Below are positions 1-10,300 of a stretch of 45,647 nucleotides of DNA, piece after piece. The stretch is from an uncultured Bacilli bacterium (GTDB taxonomy: Bacteria; Bacillota_I; Bacilli_A; RFN20; CAG-826): the NCBI GenBank assembly GCA_944351395.1, contig CALVPP010000005.1:1-45647 (forward strand), in the 5' to 3' direction. Within the stretch, counting starts at the first letter, position 1. Each line of letters opens with the position of its first letter. Both the position numbers and the translations under genes were made by a program. Below the pieces are notes generated by a model, which did not search any database, was not told the DNA's origin, and was given only the letters and a program-made list of their open reading frames with translations.

Positions 1-33
1 TAAAACTTTATCTATGATATAGTTTTTTCGTCG

Positions 34-62
34 TGGACTTTAAGAAAAAAATACTTGATAAT
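34..62 (+). promoter_or_regulatory. Promoter for the endonuclease gene, leaderless type
   Basis: A -10 box GATAAT lies at 57-62 and a weak -35 TGGACT at 34-39, with a 17-base spacer. The ATG at 70 follows the -10 box by 7 bases, so transcription would start at or next to the start codon. There is no Shine-Dalgarno site. Confidence 0.5.
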
Positions 63-69
63 TGTAGGT

Positions 70-2484
70 ATGAAAAAAATGACTTTTAAATTTATTCCTC
101 TAGTAGCGATTGCTACACTATTCACTCTTTTATCCTCTTTTAATCCATCTCCACAGTTTATTGCTAATGCAGCGAGCGAAAATATTGACTCTACTGATAC
201 AAGCGCTGATGAAATTCAAGATTATTATTCTTCTATAGTTAATTTAAGTGGCGAACAATTGTTAACATCTCTTAGTGACATAATCGATGATCATACTACT
301 ATTAGTTATGCAGAAGCATTTGAATGGATGATTATAACTGATAGAGATTATCTTCAATCACCATTAACTGATGAAGAATTATTGAATTATGACTTTAATG
401 CTATTAAAAATGATAATCCATACATGAGAATCATGTATCGTAACGATAATTTTCTTCCCACTGCTCAAAAATATTGGTTGAATAGTAACGATAGAACATT
501 TGATAGAGAACACACTTGGGCGCAATCTTTAGGTAGCTTCGATACATCGGCAGGCAAAGGAACCGATTTACATCATCTATTTGCTAGCGACGAGAAAAAT
601 AATCAACATGGCCATAATAACTTAATGTATGGGAATGCAAATAATAACACTCAACTCATCGGTGATACTCCTTATAATCAAACAGGCTATACTGGATATC
701 AAAACGGTAATTCGACTGTCAAGATTTATGAACCTCTTGATGAGGTTAAAGGCGATATTGCTCGTGCCCTATTTTATATGGCTACGAGATATGATGAGGA
801 TTTGCATCTAGCATTTGGATTAGATAATTTAGGCGAAAATACCATTGGTAATTTAGAAGTTCTTCTCGAATGGAATGAACTTGATCCAGTCGATCAATTT
901 GAAATACATAGAAACAATCTTATTTTTAATAATATCCAATACAATAGAAATCCATTCATCGATTACCCAGAATGGGCTAACGCTATTTGGGGAGACGGAG
1001 TAGCAAATGTCACAACAGATGAGCCTTGTTTAATAGAAAACACTATCGATATACGTCCAAGTGCAAACGGACGATTAGAAGTTGCATCTTTACCAAGTAA
1101 AATATCATATACACGCGGTGAACCCTTTAGTAGCGAAGGTCTCGTAATCAATAAAGCTAATGGCACTAATGTTCAACCGGTTGAAACATATGAATTAAGT
1201 ATCGTTGACGGAACTATTCTTGATAAACCTGGTACGATTGAAGTTCACGTCATAGCGAAGGAAGAAAAAGTTACCTATACATCTTTTACTATTGAGGTAA
1301 ATAACACAACCGAAGAAACGCCTATTTCGACCACTATCTATTCCACTGGATTTGATTATGAAAAAGGAACAAATTATGAAGGAACAGTAACTGTAGGTCC
1401 AGAAGGCCAACAATGGATTATTGATGGTAATATTTCAGAAACTAAAGCAGGTTCGATAGATGGGTTGACTGCTAGAATGCGCTTATACTCATACGGTATT
1501 GCTAATAAAGAGATTAAGATGGATTTTGATGTCAATAATGCATCAAAGTTAGAATTTGATACGATGATGAACACAAACCTTACTCTCGATGTTTATTATA
1601 GTGTTGACCATGGTCTTTCATATGAACCAATGTTAAATGAAGATGGCACCCCTTTTATAAACAAAAAATACACTTCTAGAACACATATTAGTTTAGATGT
1701 TCCTGAAGAAACTAAAAATGGACCAATTCGTTTTAAATGGGCACTAGGTGATGAATCTATTAGGCCTGGGAGTAAAAATTACGAATTATCTTTAGATAAC
1801 GTTCGCGTCTCTGGCGAAAATTACAACACTCCTTATGATGATTACCTTTTAATAAACGATATGCCTCGCACAACTTATTATCATGTCGGCGATAAATTTG
1901 ACGCTTCTAATCTATCGATTAGTCAAGCCTCTTACACGAATCCCACCGCTATCGTCAGCAATTATACTTTAAGCATTCAAAATGGCACAATCTTAAATGA
2001 AATTGGGCGAATTGATGTAATAGTGACAAGCAACTCTGTTAATGTGACACCAGTAAGTTTTCCCATCTACGTTTATGAGGAATTAAGCCCTGCTCAAATA
2101 TTTGCTAATAAATTAGCGACATATAGAACTTGCGATCAATACATTGATGCATATAACGATCTCATCGATGATTATAATGCTTTGAGTGAAGGCGATAAAG
2201 ACGCGCTCACGGATATATTTATCAATGATTTTTCTTACGAAGAATACATTCAAAATGGGTCGAGTTATGATGGGTTAAACCCTTCCGTTCGTATTAATGC
2301 ATACGAGAAATGGATGCAAATCGTTGCGTATTACGAAACCAATCAAGACGCAAATTGGTTAGAAGTAATGCTTCGCTCACCAGAAACATATATAGCGGTT
2401 ATCGTGATAAGTATTTCTATCGTGACTATATCGTTAACAGCCTACTTTATAAATAAAAAGATTAAAGCAAAAAATATTCGTTAA
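70..2484 (+). CDS. Secreted membrane-anchored endonuclease I family protein with Ig-like domains
   Basis: About 804 residues. An N-terminal signal peptide (basic MKK, then a hydrophobic stretch to about residue 30) is followed by an endonuclease I (EndA/NucM, ββα-metal) domain. Its motifs are REHTW near residue 147 and DLHHLF near 166 (the catalytic His lies in this type of motif), then an Asn-rich stretch ending NNLMYGN. Ig-like β domains lie around residues 331-410 and 594-671, with a β-rich, jelly-roll-like region between. A helical module (about 674-770) precedes a C-terminal membrane helix (about 774-793) and a Lys/Arg tail, so the enzyme should face outward. It probably degrades extracellular DNA for nucleotide scavenging. 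An in-frame TTG at 55 could extend the protein; I chose the ATG at 70 because it precedes a normal signal peptide. The stop overlaps that of the convergent peptidase gene by a few bases. Confidence 0.85.
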   Translation: MKKMTFKFIPLVAIATLFTLLSSFNPSPQFIANAASENIDSTDTSADEIQDYYSSIVNLSGEQLLTSLSDIIDDHTTISYAEAFEWMIITDRDYLQSPLTDEELLNYDFNAIKNDNPYMRIMYRNDNFLPTAQKYWLNSNDRTFDREHTWAQSLGSFDTSAGKGTDLHHLFASDEKNNQHGHNNLMYGNANNNTQLIGDTPYNQTGYTGYQNGNSTVKIYEPLDEVKGDIARALFYMATRYDEDLHLAFGLDNLGENTIGNLEVLLEWNELDPVDQFEIHRNNLIFNNIQYNRNPFIDYPEWANAIWGDGVANVTTDEPCLIENTIDIRPSANGRLEVASLPSKISYTRGEPFSSEGLVINKANGTNVQPVETYELSIVDGTILDKPGTIEVHVIAKEEKVTYTSFTIEVNNTTEETPISTTIYSTGFDYEKGTNYEGTVTVGPEGQQWIIDGNISETKAGSIDGLTARMRLYSYGIANKEIKMDFDVNNASKLEFDTMMNTNLTLDVYYSVDHGLSYEPMLNEDGTPFINKKYTSRTHISLDVPEETKNGPIRFKWALGDESIRPGSKNYELSLDNVRVSGENYNTPYDDYLLINDMPRTTYYHVGDKFDASNLSISQASYTNPTAIVSNYTLSIQNGTILNEIGRIDVIVTSNSVNVTPVSFPIYVYEELSPAQIFANKLATYRTCDQYIDAYNDLIDDYNALSEGDKDALTDIFINDFSYEEYIQNGSSYDGLNPSVRINAYEKWMQIVAYYETNQDANWLEVMLRSPETYIAVIVISISIVTISLTAYFINKKIKAKNIR

Positions 2485-3746
2485 GAAGCGCGATTATGGA
2501 AGATGATTTCTAAATCGTTCATCTCTTTTTTGATGTCGCTACTCAAATTGAGAGAACCATCTTCTGTCACTAATACATCATCTTCTATACGAATACCGAT
2601 GCCCATCTCTTCTATGTATAATCCAGGCTCAACAGTGATGACGTTACCTGGTTCTAAAGGAGTGCTACGATCACTTTCGTCATGTGTATCTAACCCGAGA
2701 TGGTGCGATACACTATGATAATAATATTTAAAAACGTCTTTTGGTTCGTTTATTAAACCAATTTTATAAAGTTCGTCTTGATAGAATTTCACCGTTTCAT
2801 CTTGTAAATCTTTTAATGTTAGACCAGGTTTAATGAAATCGATGATATGTTTATTACATCTGACGACGATATCATAAATTTGTTTTTGTTCAGGATTAAA
2901 TTTACCGTTGATTGGATAAGTTCTTGAAATATCGGCATGATATCCTTCTACCTCAGCACCTAAATCAAATAAAATTAAATCGTTATCCTTTAGTTTTGCT
3001 AAAGGTGTTGGATAATGTAAAATAGTCGCATTCTTTCCACTTGCGGCAATCGTAGCAAAGGATAGATTTGCATTCGCATAATCTTTGATTATATATTCGA
3101 ATAAAGCAACCGTTTGATATTCATAAAGACCTGGTTCTAAAACATTCATAATAGCGTTTAAGCCGACATTCGTCACTTTGATGGCGTCTTTTATAGTTTT
3201 AATTTCTTCATCTGATTTAACCATTCGTAAGCGAATAATAGTGTTTGAAAGGTCCATTACCTCTAATCCATAATCTTTTTCGATATCTTCCTTTAAATTT
3301 TCTAGATAATAATTTTCCTTAATTTTTACTTCTTTAGAACTGTCCAAGTACACCTTCTCTATTAGTCCGTATTGTGCTTCTTTACCAAGAATCAAAGCAA
3401 GTTTTTCAAAGAAATGATCAAAAAATAGGACGTTATCGATACCGCTAAGAGATTTAGCTTCTTCGACGCTCAAGCGCTTCCCTACCCATTTCGCTTTCGT
3501 TTCATTAGGTTCTTTAACAAAAAGAATTACTTTTTTGTCCGTTGCTGTCTTTACGAACATGATAAGAGATTCTTCTTGAGTAATATTTGTTAAATAGAAA
3601 AAATTACGATTAGCTGTAAAAGGATAAGTAGTGTCATCACCGCACTCTAGTTTTGCCATGCCGCCGAAGACGAGACCGATCGATTCATCTTCCATCGCAT
3701 TAAATATTTTTTCTCTTCTTAATTTAAGTTCATTGACACTAATCAT
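2481..3746 (-). CDS. pepP: Xaa-Pro aminopeptidase (M24B family)
   Basis: About 421 residues. Cytoplasmic metallopeptidase that removes an N-terminal residue preceding proline. An N-terminal AMP_N/creatinase-like domain is followed by the pita-bread M24 domain. All metal-ligand motifs are present: the two Asp of FDLGAEVEGYHADISRT, the His of SVSHHLGLDTHD, and the Glu residues of TVEPGLYIEE and GIRIEDD. The start is set at the ATG at 3746 because GAGGTG lies 6-7 bases upstream; an upstream in-frame TTG at 3764 lies before that Shine-Dalgarno site. Length is normal for the family. It sits after yigZ with a 56-base gap containing its own -10 box. Confidence 0.93.
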   Translation of the reverse strand: MISVNELKLRREKIFNAMEDESIGLVFGGMAKLECGDDTTYPFTANRNFFYLTNITQEESLIMFVKTATDKKVILFVKEPNETKAKWVGKRLSVEEAKSLSGIDNVLFFDHFFEKLALILGKEAQYGLIEKVYLDSSKEVKIKENYYLENLKEDIEKDYGLEVMDLSNTIIRLRMVKSDEEIKTIKDAIKVTNVGLNAIMNVLEPGLYEYQTVALFEYIIKDYANANLSFATIAASGKNATILHYPTPLAKLKDNDLILFDLGAEVEGYHADISRTYPINGKFNPEQKQIYDIVVRCNKHIIDFIKPGLTLKDLQDETVKFYQDELYKIGLINEPKDVFKYYYHSVSHHLGLDTHDESDRSTPLEPGNVITVEPGLYIEEMGIGIRIEDDVLVTEDGSLNLSSDIKKEMNDLEIIFHNRAS

Positions 3747-3769
3747 ATTTATCACCTCATTCAATGTCT

Positions 3770-3775
3770 ATTATA
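3770..3775 (-). promoter_or_regulatory. -10 box for pepP
   Basis: TATAAT on the minus strand at 3770-3775, preceded by GTGGG. It would give a short leader carrying GAGGTG before the ATG at 3746. The -35 is poor. An AT-rich inverted repeat (GCAT...ATGC) lies just upstream, at the end of the yigZ transcript. Confidence 0.45.
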
Positions 3776-3802
3776 CCCACGCATTAAATTTATGCATGTA
3801 GT

Positions 3803-4372
3803 TTATTGTTTTAATTTTATTTTTTCTTCCTTTACTATCTTTATTCCGTCACTACTAAATATTTGGTTTAAACACATGATCGTAATTGAAGCGTCTTCAT
3901 CGTGATGTTTTTCATCTATGATTTTAATATCACTATCATTTTTAAAATCGGCGAGCTTTTCATATTTGACGATTAGATTATATTTATAGCCACCGACGAG
4001 TTCTACTTTCTTAGCATTATTTAAAGTAAGGTTTGCAATATCGACATAAGTACGAAGTAACCTTCCTGCCCCTAATAAAGTACCGCCAAAATAACGAACG
4101 ACGATTAATAGACAATAATCGATGTCCTTTTTATCAAATAATTCCAATACTGGTTTAGCAAAAGTGTTGTGAGGTTCACCATCACTAGATGCATATCTAT
4201 CTATCCCGCATTTGTAAGCATAACAATAGTGGCGTGCCTTAGGATACATTTCCTTAGCAAGTTTTAATTTATCTACTACTTCACTTTTTTTAGAAATGGG
4301 CCACAAAAGCCCAATAAACCTAGACTTAAGTACTTCTATTTCTTCCTCATGAAAAGATTCGAATGTATACAT
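3803..4372 (-). CDS. YigZ/IMPACT (UPF0029) family protein
   Basis: About 189 residues. It matches the YigZ/YvyE/IMPACT family: SRFIGLLWPISK near the N-terminus, then DGEPHNTFAKPVLE and VVRYFGGTLLGAGRLLRTY, corresponding to the family's DGEPxGTAGxP and YFGGxxLGxGGLxRAY signatures. The second Gly of the LGxGGL motif is Arg here. The eukaryotic IMPACT homologue acts on GCN2 and translational control; the bacterial role is uncertain. It starts 2 bases after the stop of the giant 2529-residue gene and should be translationally coupled to it. The functional link between the two is unknown. Confidence 0.88.
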   Translation of the reverse strand: MYTFESFHEEEIEVLKSRFIGLLWPISKKSEVVDKLKLAKEMYPKARHYCYAYKCGIDRYASSDGEPHNTFAKPVLELFDKKDIDYCLLIVVRYFGGTLLGAGRLLRTYVDIANLTLNNAKKVELVGGYKYNLIVKYEKLADFKNDSDIKIIDEKHHDEDASITIMCLNQIFSSDGIKIVKEEKIKLKQ

Positions 4373-4374
4373 AA

Positions 4375-7300
4375 TTAAATTGATAATATTGCTTCTGCTA
4401 GTTGAGAATAATTATCTTGTTCAGTTAAGAATGGTTTTTCATAATTGGCGAAATCAACGCCTTGGCCAGCATAAATATCTACTAGATCATCATGATAATA
4501 AGCGCTATAGAGGCTGTCACCAAGAATGTTATCATCTAAAAGTTTTAACGTATCAGCGAGTAAAGTTACATCTTCACCCATATGATTAATTAGTTCCATC
4601 GTATTAACAATTGAGGTGACAAGTTTTTCATCTACTGCACTTAAGTTCGTCGCATCGATGATAATACTCTTATAACCTTCAAAAATTGAATTTTGTGATG
4701 AAGTAGTTTTAATATAATTATCGATACGTAAGGAAATAGGATTGATGATGAAATTGACGAAAATATCTTTAGCAAAATAAGAATCAAATTCACCATTTGA
4801 AAGGGTTAATTCGAGAGATAGTATCTTATTTGAGTAAGAAAGATAATCTAGTAGATTGGAGCCGCCTTGCAGTTTTAGCATCATAAATGCTTGGCTATCT
4901 AGGATGAAATCATTTAAGAAATTCGATAACAACGTCCCTTCTAATCTTGCATCAAAGTCTACGTTAACACTATAGGTATAGAATCTCTTCGCTAAGCCCA
5001 TCTTAGTATTATCAGTTAGGAAAAGTTCATTCGTGTTCGATAACTCAAATATGTTACTTAAAGATAGGCTATGTCCAGAATAAGAAGGTGTTGATGCATC
5101 ATCCACTTCGTCAAGAATGTGAATATTAAATAAGACATCAAATAAATCAGGGAACAAAGTTCTATTTTCTACGAGGAAATTAGCATCCATGATGTCGAAA
5201 CTACCATAAGTTGGTGTAGCTTCACTAGTATCGAGGAATATATCGAATAATTTTTCTAGAAGAATCAAATCTTCACTATACGATATTTGACCGATATCGT
5301 AATTTGCAAAGCTCTCCCCTTTATCATTGACAAATAAATCACTGAAATGATAAACGGTACCGCTCGATTGACTGCTAAGAGGAATATTATCAAATTGAGT
5401 AGCAAATAAAGAAGGTAAAATATTATCAAGAGAATCAAGATTATTAATTTTATCGAGAAGCTTAAAAATCTTCGTGTTAGCGTCTTCACCTAGATGAGTA
5501 ATCAAACCATTTAAGTCATCAACTTCTTCAATCGACAATGTCGAGCCATTAAACATGTCGTGTAACGTGTCTAATAAAACTTTAAAATCGTCTAATTCAG
5601 CGATGAACGAACCACCATTTAAAACACCATTTGTAGATTCATAGTTGTTCAATATGCGTAATTGATAGTCATTAGCATTCAATCCACCAGCGTCGTTTTC
5701 ATCATAATTTAAACTTGATAGCCCTAATGCATCATAAATTTCAGACATGACATCGATGAACATAGTTGCATCAGATCCAGTCTTTGGACCAGCCGCGTGC
5801 AAAACGTTTGAATCGTGGAATAATTTTAAAGTTTCGATAATTAAAGAATTGTTTTCGTGTGACAAGTTACTAATGGAATGAATGTCGATGTTCATAATTA
5901 GTTTAGCTTGATCGATAATTTCGCTAATGCGATACAATTCAGCTGCATCGTATCTAGCTTCATATCCGTCTCTGTAATGGTAGAAAATGTTCGCGTTCTT
6001 TAAATCGATATTAATGCCATCTTGGTTCGTGAAAGGATTTTCATTAACAAAATAGTACATGACATTCGTAACACCATCATAAAGAGTGTCTGATTCATTC
6101 ATGAGTGACATGAGTTCATATAATTCATTACCGCCTATATTGCTAAAGTCAATCAAGGAAACATTCATCGAATTGCCATCAGCCAAATTTAAAGATTTGA
6201 TGGAGCGGAAAACATCCACAACTTTTTGAAGTTCTAGATTTTGTAAATCATAATTCATGTCAAGATAAGCATCTTGACTTTCATATGGGAAATTTAAATC
6301 TGCGAGATAAATTGCTTTAGTTTGTCCGTCAGTGTAAATATTAGACAAAGCTACGTCTTTAGGCGAATTCTCATTGTAAATGAGCCTCTGCAAGTCTTCC
6401 ATCTTTAAAATTGAAGAGATGATAGTTTGCAAGAAACTATGCTTATTAATAGAATTAGCATTCGGTCCAGCGCGATGGAAAATATTTGATGAATGAATAT
6501 CGATAAATGTCTTTTCTAATAAGTCTAAATCTAGTTCAGAGAGATTTGTAAAATGCGAATTTCTTAAATTTCTTAAATCGTTCATGATAGCGGTTATGGC
6601 TCTGATTTCGCTTTCTGGATAAGGTTTATCGCCTTGATAACGAACATTCACTGTCGAAAAATCTAAATCTGAAAGTGCTTCTAAACCACTAATAGAATCA
6701 CTGTTGCTCATCGCTTCATCAAAATGATTAGGAATGATTCTAAATAAAAGACGCGAATTATTGATGTGAACGAGTAAATTTTGGAAGGCTGATTCATTTT
6801 CAGACATCTTAAGAAGTGACTCCATTGTATCAAAAGCAATATAACCATTAGTGTCCATGAGAGGTTCAGAACTTTGAATAGTCATGAGTAATCTTTCTAT
6901 TTCTCCTTCATCATCGCCAAGAGGGAGCCATCCTTCACGTATAACATTTTTATCTGCTTTTGCATTACCGATACTAATGATGACATCTATTGAATCTTGA
7001 CCAACAGGAGAAACATCTTCTTTAAAATTCATAGTAGCTAATAAGTTATCGATGAGGTCTTCGTAGACCGTCGTATTCTTCTCAATTCGAGTTTCACTAC
7101 CAACGAAAGTATTAAAAACATTTGATTGATAAGTGTCGACTAAAATATTACGTAACACATCGATGTTCTCATTAACATAAGATAGAGAGATATCTTCTGT
7201 CGTACCTTCTTCTGGCAAGAATGAATTGAAATTAGTCATGATACTTGTAAGTCGAACAATTTCATCTTCTGGGTAAGGAACATCATAATTATCATTTTGA

Positions 7301-10300
7301 TAATGATAATAAACATTTGCCTTGTTAAGATCGAACATAAAATCATCTAACGTAGTAGAGAAAGGATTTGTATCGACGATCATTTGAAGAATGTTCGGCA
7401 CACCATCATAAAGAAGTGAAGAACGATTCATCGTCAACATAGCACTTTCAATTTCTTTCATATCGACATTACGGTAGTCAATCGTGTCGATATTTGCCCA
7501 ATCAACATCTAATTTTTTTAGTTCGCTCAGCGTATTGAATAATTCATTAATCTCGTTTACTTGCCATGACCAATCATCATTACTTACCGCACTTGGGAAT
7601 GCACTATGAACGAGATAATGCATCTTAGTAGAAGCGTTGCTATATAATGGGCGATTATAAACATCCTTCGGTGATTTTTCATTATATAATAATGAATTCA
7701 TTTCATCTAAATCTAAGGAAGATGAAAGAATATTTTGGAATAAAGTTTCGTCATTGACGTTTTTATCTTTTGGTCCAGCACGATGGAAAATTTTAGAAGA
7801 ATGAATATTAAGCATCGTGTCTTCCAATATATCTAATGTTTGTTCATCTATGGAATCAATTGAAGTAAATGTGACATTTTCTAAATCTTTAAGATTTAAT
7901 AATATCTTTACCAATACGTCTATTTCTCCACTTTCATATTTTATATCGCCGCGATAGTGTACATTAGCTAAAGAAAAATCGACGTCCTTTAATATTTCTA
8001 TATCGGTAGAATTAGCGTTTGTTAAAGCAGTATCTAAGGCATTAGGGAGCGCTGAATACAATAGCCTGGAGTCATTTATCGAATGGAGTAAACTACTAAC
8101 TTCATTGACGCCATTTTCCTTATCTAACATATAGAAGAAATCATCCAAATTTTCGATAGTTAATGATTCACCTTCGTCCACTAAAGCAGATGCATGTATG
8201 ATGACTTCAATAAGACGGCTAATTTCACCGATATCATTTTCAGTGTCTAGCCATCCTTCAACGACGCTGCTCGCATCCGCGTGTTTGTTACCAATGCCGA
8301 TAATCGTATTCGTCTTATCGTCAATATATTCATTCAATCCAGCTTCAGTAACGACATAAGAGATGACATTCTCAAAGGAAGTTAGTGAATTTTCTATGCG
8401 ATATCCTTTTTCAAAAGTATTTAAAATCGTAGAATCATACATCTTCACTAATAGATTTTTAAAAGTTAGTGAGTCATTCGCGATCGTGTCTATATTCACA
8501 TTCGCACCAGAAGAAAGGAGACCAAATGATTTAAGATCAGAAATGATATCTACAAGAATATTTAATTCCTCTTTTCTTTCATCTAAATTCATAGCGATGA
8601 TAGAAGAAATGTTTGCGTTGTCAAATTTCAGCGTACCAACTTCTAAAGTGTCAAATGCATCATTTAGCATATGATATAAAGGAATACGCAAAACGCTCAC
8701 ATCATTGAAAGATAAAACGACATCACGTAAAAGAGCGTCATCAAGATTTTCATCCAATAAAATATCACTAGGATTGAATGTATTCCCAACGATGCCTAAT
8801 TGATTTTTTGCTTCGTTTAACGCACGAACTAATTCTGTGATTTTAAAGTTTAAATCTACTCCATTGCCATCGACACGCGTTTCAACATCTTTCCAATCTA
8901 ATTTGGTAGAAACGTTAGAGAAATCAATGTCCATTTCATCATATCCAAGCCCGTCTGGATCGATAAAATAGTCTTTGCCAGTTAGACTAGAAAAAGAAGA
9001 TTGAATTTTATCTTTTACAAAAATTGGGAAAAGGAATTCACCACTCGATTTTTCGACGAAGATATGTGATTCGACGAGTGCATCAAGTAATGCACGCAAA
9101 TCTAAATAATCGACATTGAATATATTAATTTCATTGATATTTTCCGTGAATTTGCCGATTATCGTACAAATTTCTCCGAAGATTTGTCCTTCTTTCGACC
9201 AATCGACGATGTTATTAAAAGTTATACCATCTTCAATATCGATAATGCCTGTCGAAGATAGATAATAGTCAAATGTATCACCAATAGAAGACTTCGTCAC
9301 TTCGCTCATGTCAATTGCACTAAAAATCTTCGAAATATGATATGTCGTTTCAAGTTGACCAATTATTTCGTTACTAATCTCTTCTTTATTTAAAGCATCA
9401 TAGATGCCGCTTTCTGCATAAGTATCAAAGAAATTAATAATGTATCCTAATTCTCCATCATATAAGATGTTACCATCACGGTCACGAACATAATCACCAT
9501 TTAAAAGTTTAGTATTAGTCCATTTCGTCACTTCGAAAGCAGTCGAATCAAAATCAAAATATGGAACATAGTTTTCGTATATATTTCCTAAACAATTATA
9601 GAAATTCATCGTGCGCATAGTGCCGTCACGTGTCTTAGGATTTATGATATTAGAAATGTAAAAACTTTCGAACAAATTGAGCAATAATTCTTCATTCCCA
9701 TCGATCATCTTAAGCGAACTGCTCACATCATCTACACCAGAATTAAATGAGTCATTCACAAAAAGAACACCATCTAAAGCCGAGAAAATAATGCTTAATT
9801 CTTCACCTATATGGTCTACTTCCCAATCGAACGTTTTACTATCTAAACCAACCTGCAATAAAGTGTTATGAATGCTAGGATCATCCATAAACCCTTTGAT
9901 GACATCGGGTATAATTACACTTAATAATTTAGAATTATCTATGGTAGGAAGTGCAACTTCCATGCCCTCTATAAATTCATCATCGATAGAAACGATATTT
10001 CCTTCATTATCAAAGATAATTGCGTCGTTATCTTCTGGATTCAATAAATAATCGACGATTGAATCGTATCTTCCAAGAGTCGATAACGATTCGAGTAAAG
10101 CACCAAATTCTTTTTTGAAATTATAGAAAGCACGATCATCGTTCATATTCGCGATAATCGAATCAATTTCATTCATATCGATGTTAACTTCATTTGTATT
10201 TAAATTAGTAGCTAATAAGTTGACTAATTCATCAATTGCGTATCTAATTAAGTCAGAATCAAAAAGACAATAATCAGCACCATCTAACCAATTACCATCA

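Noticed and set aside
55-69. TTG start extending the nuclease by five residues
   Set aside because: The extension precedes a normal basic signal-peptide start at ATG 70 and would overlap the -10 box.
8363-8674. 103-codon open frame antisense to the giant gene
   Set aside because: No start signal, and its composition mirrors the Ser/Asp-rich coding strand. It is a shadow of the real gene.
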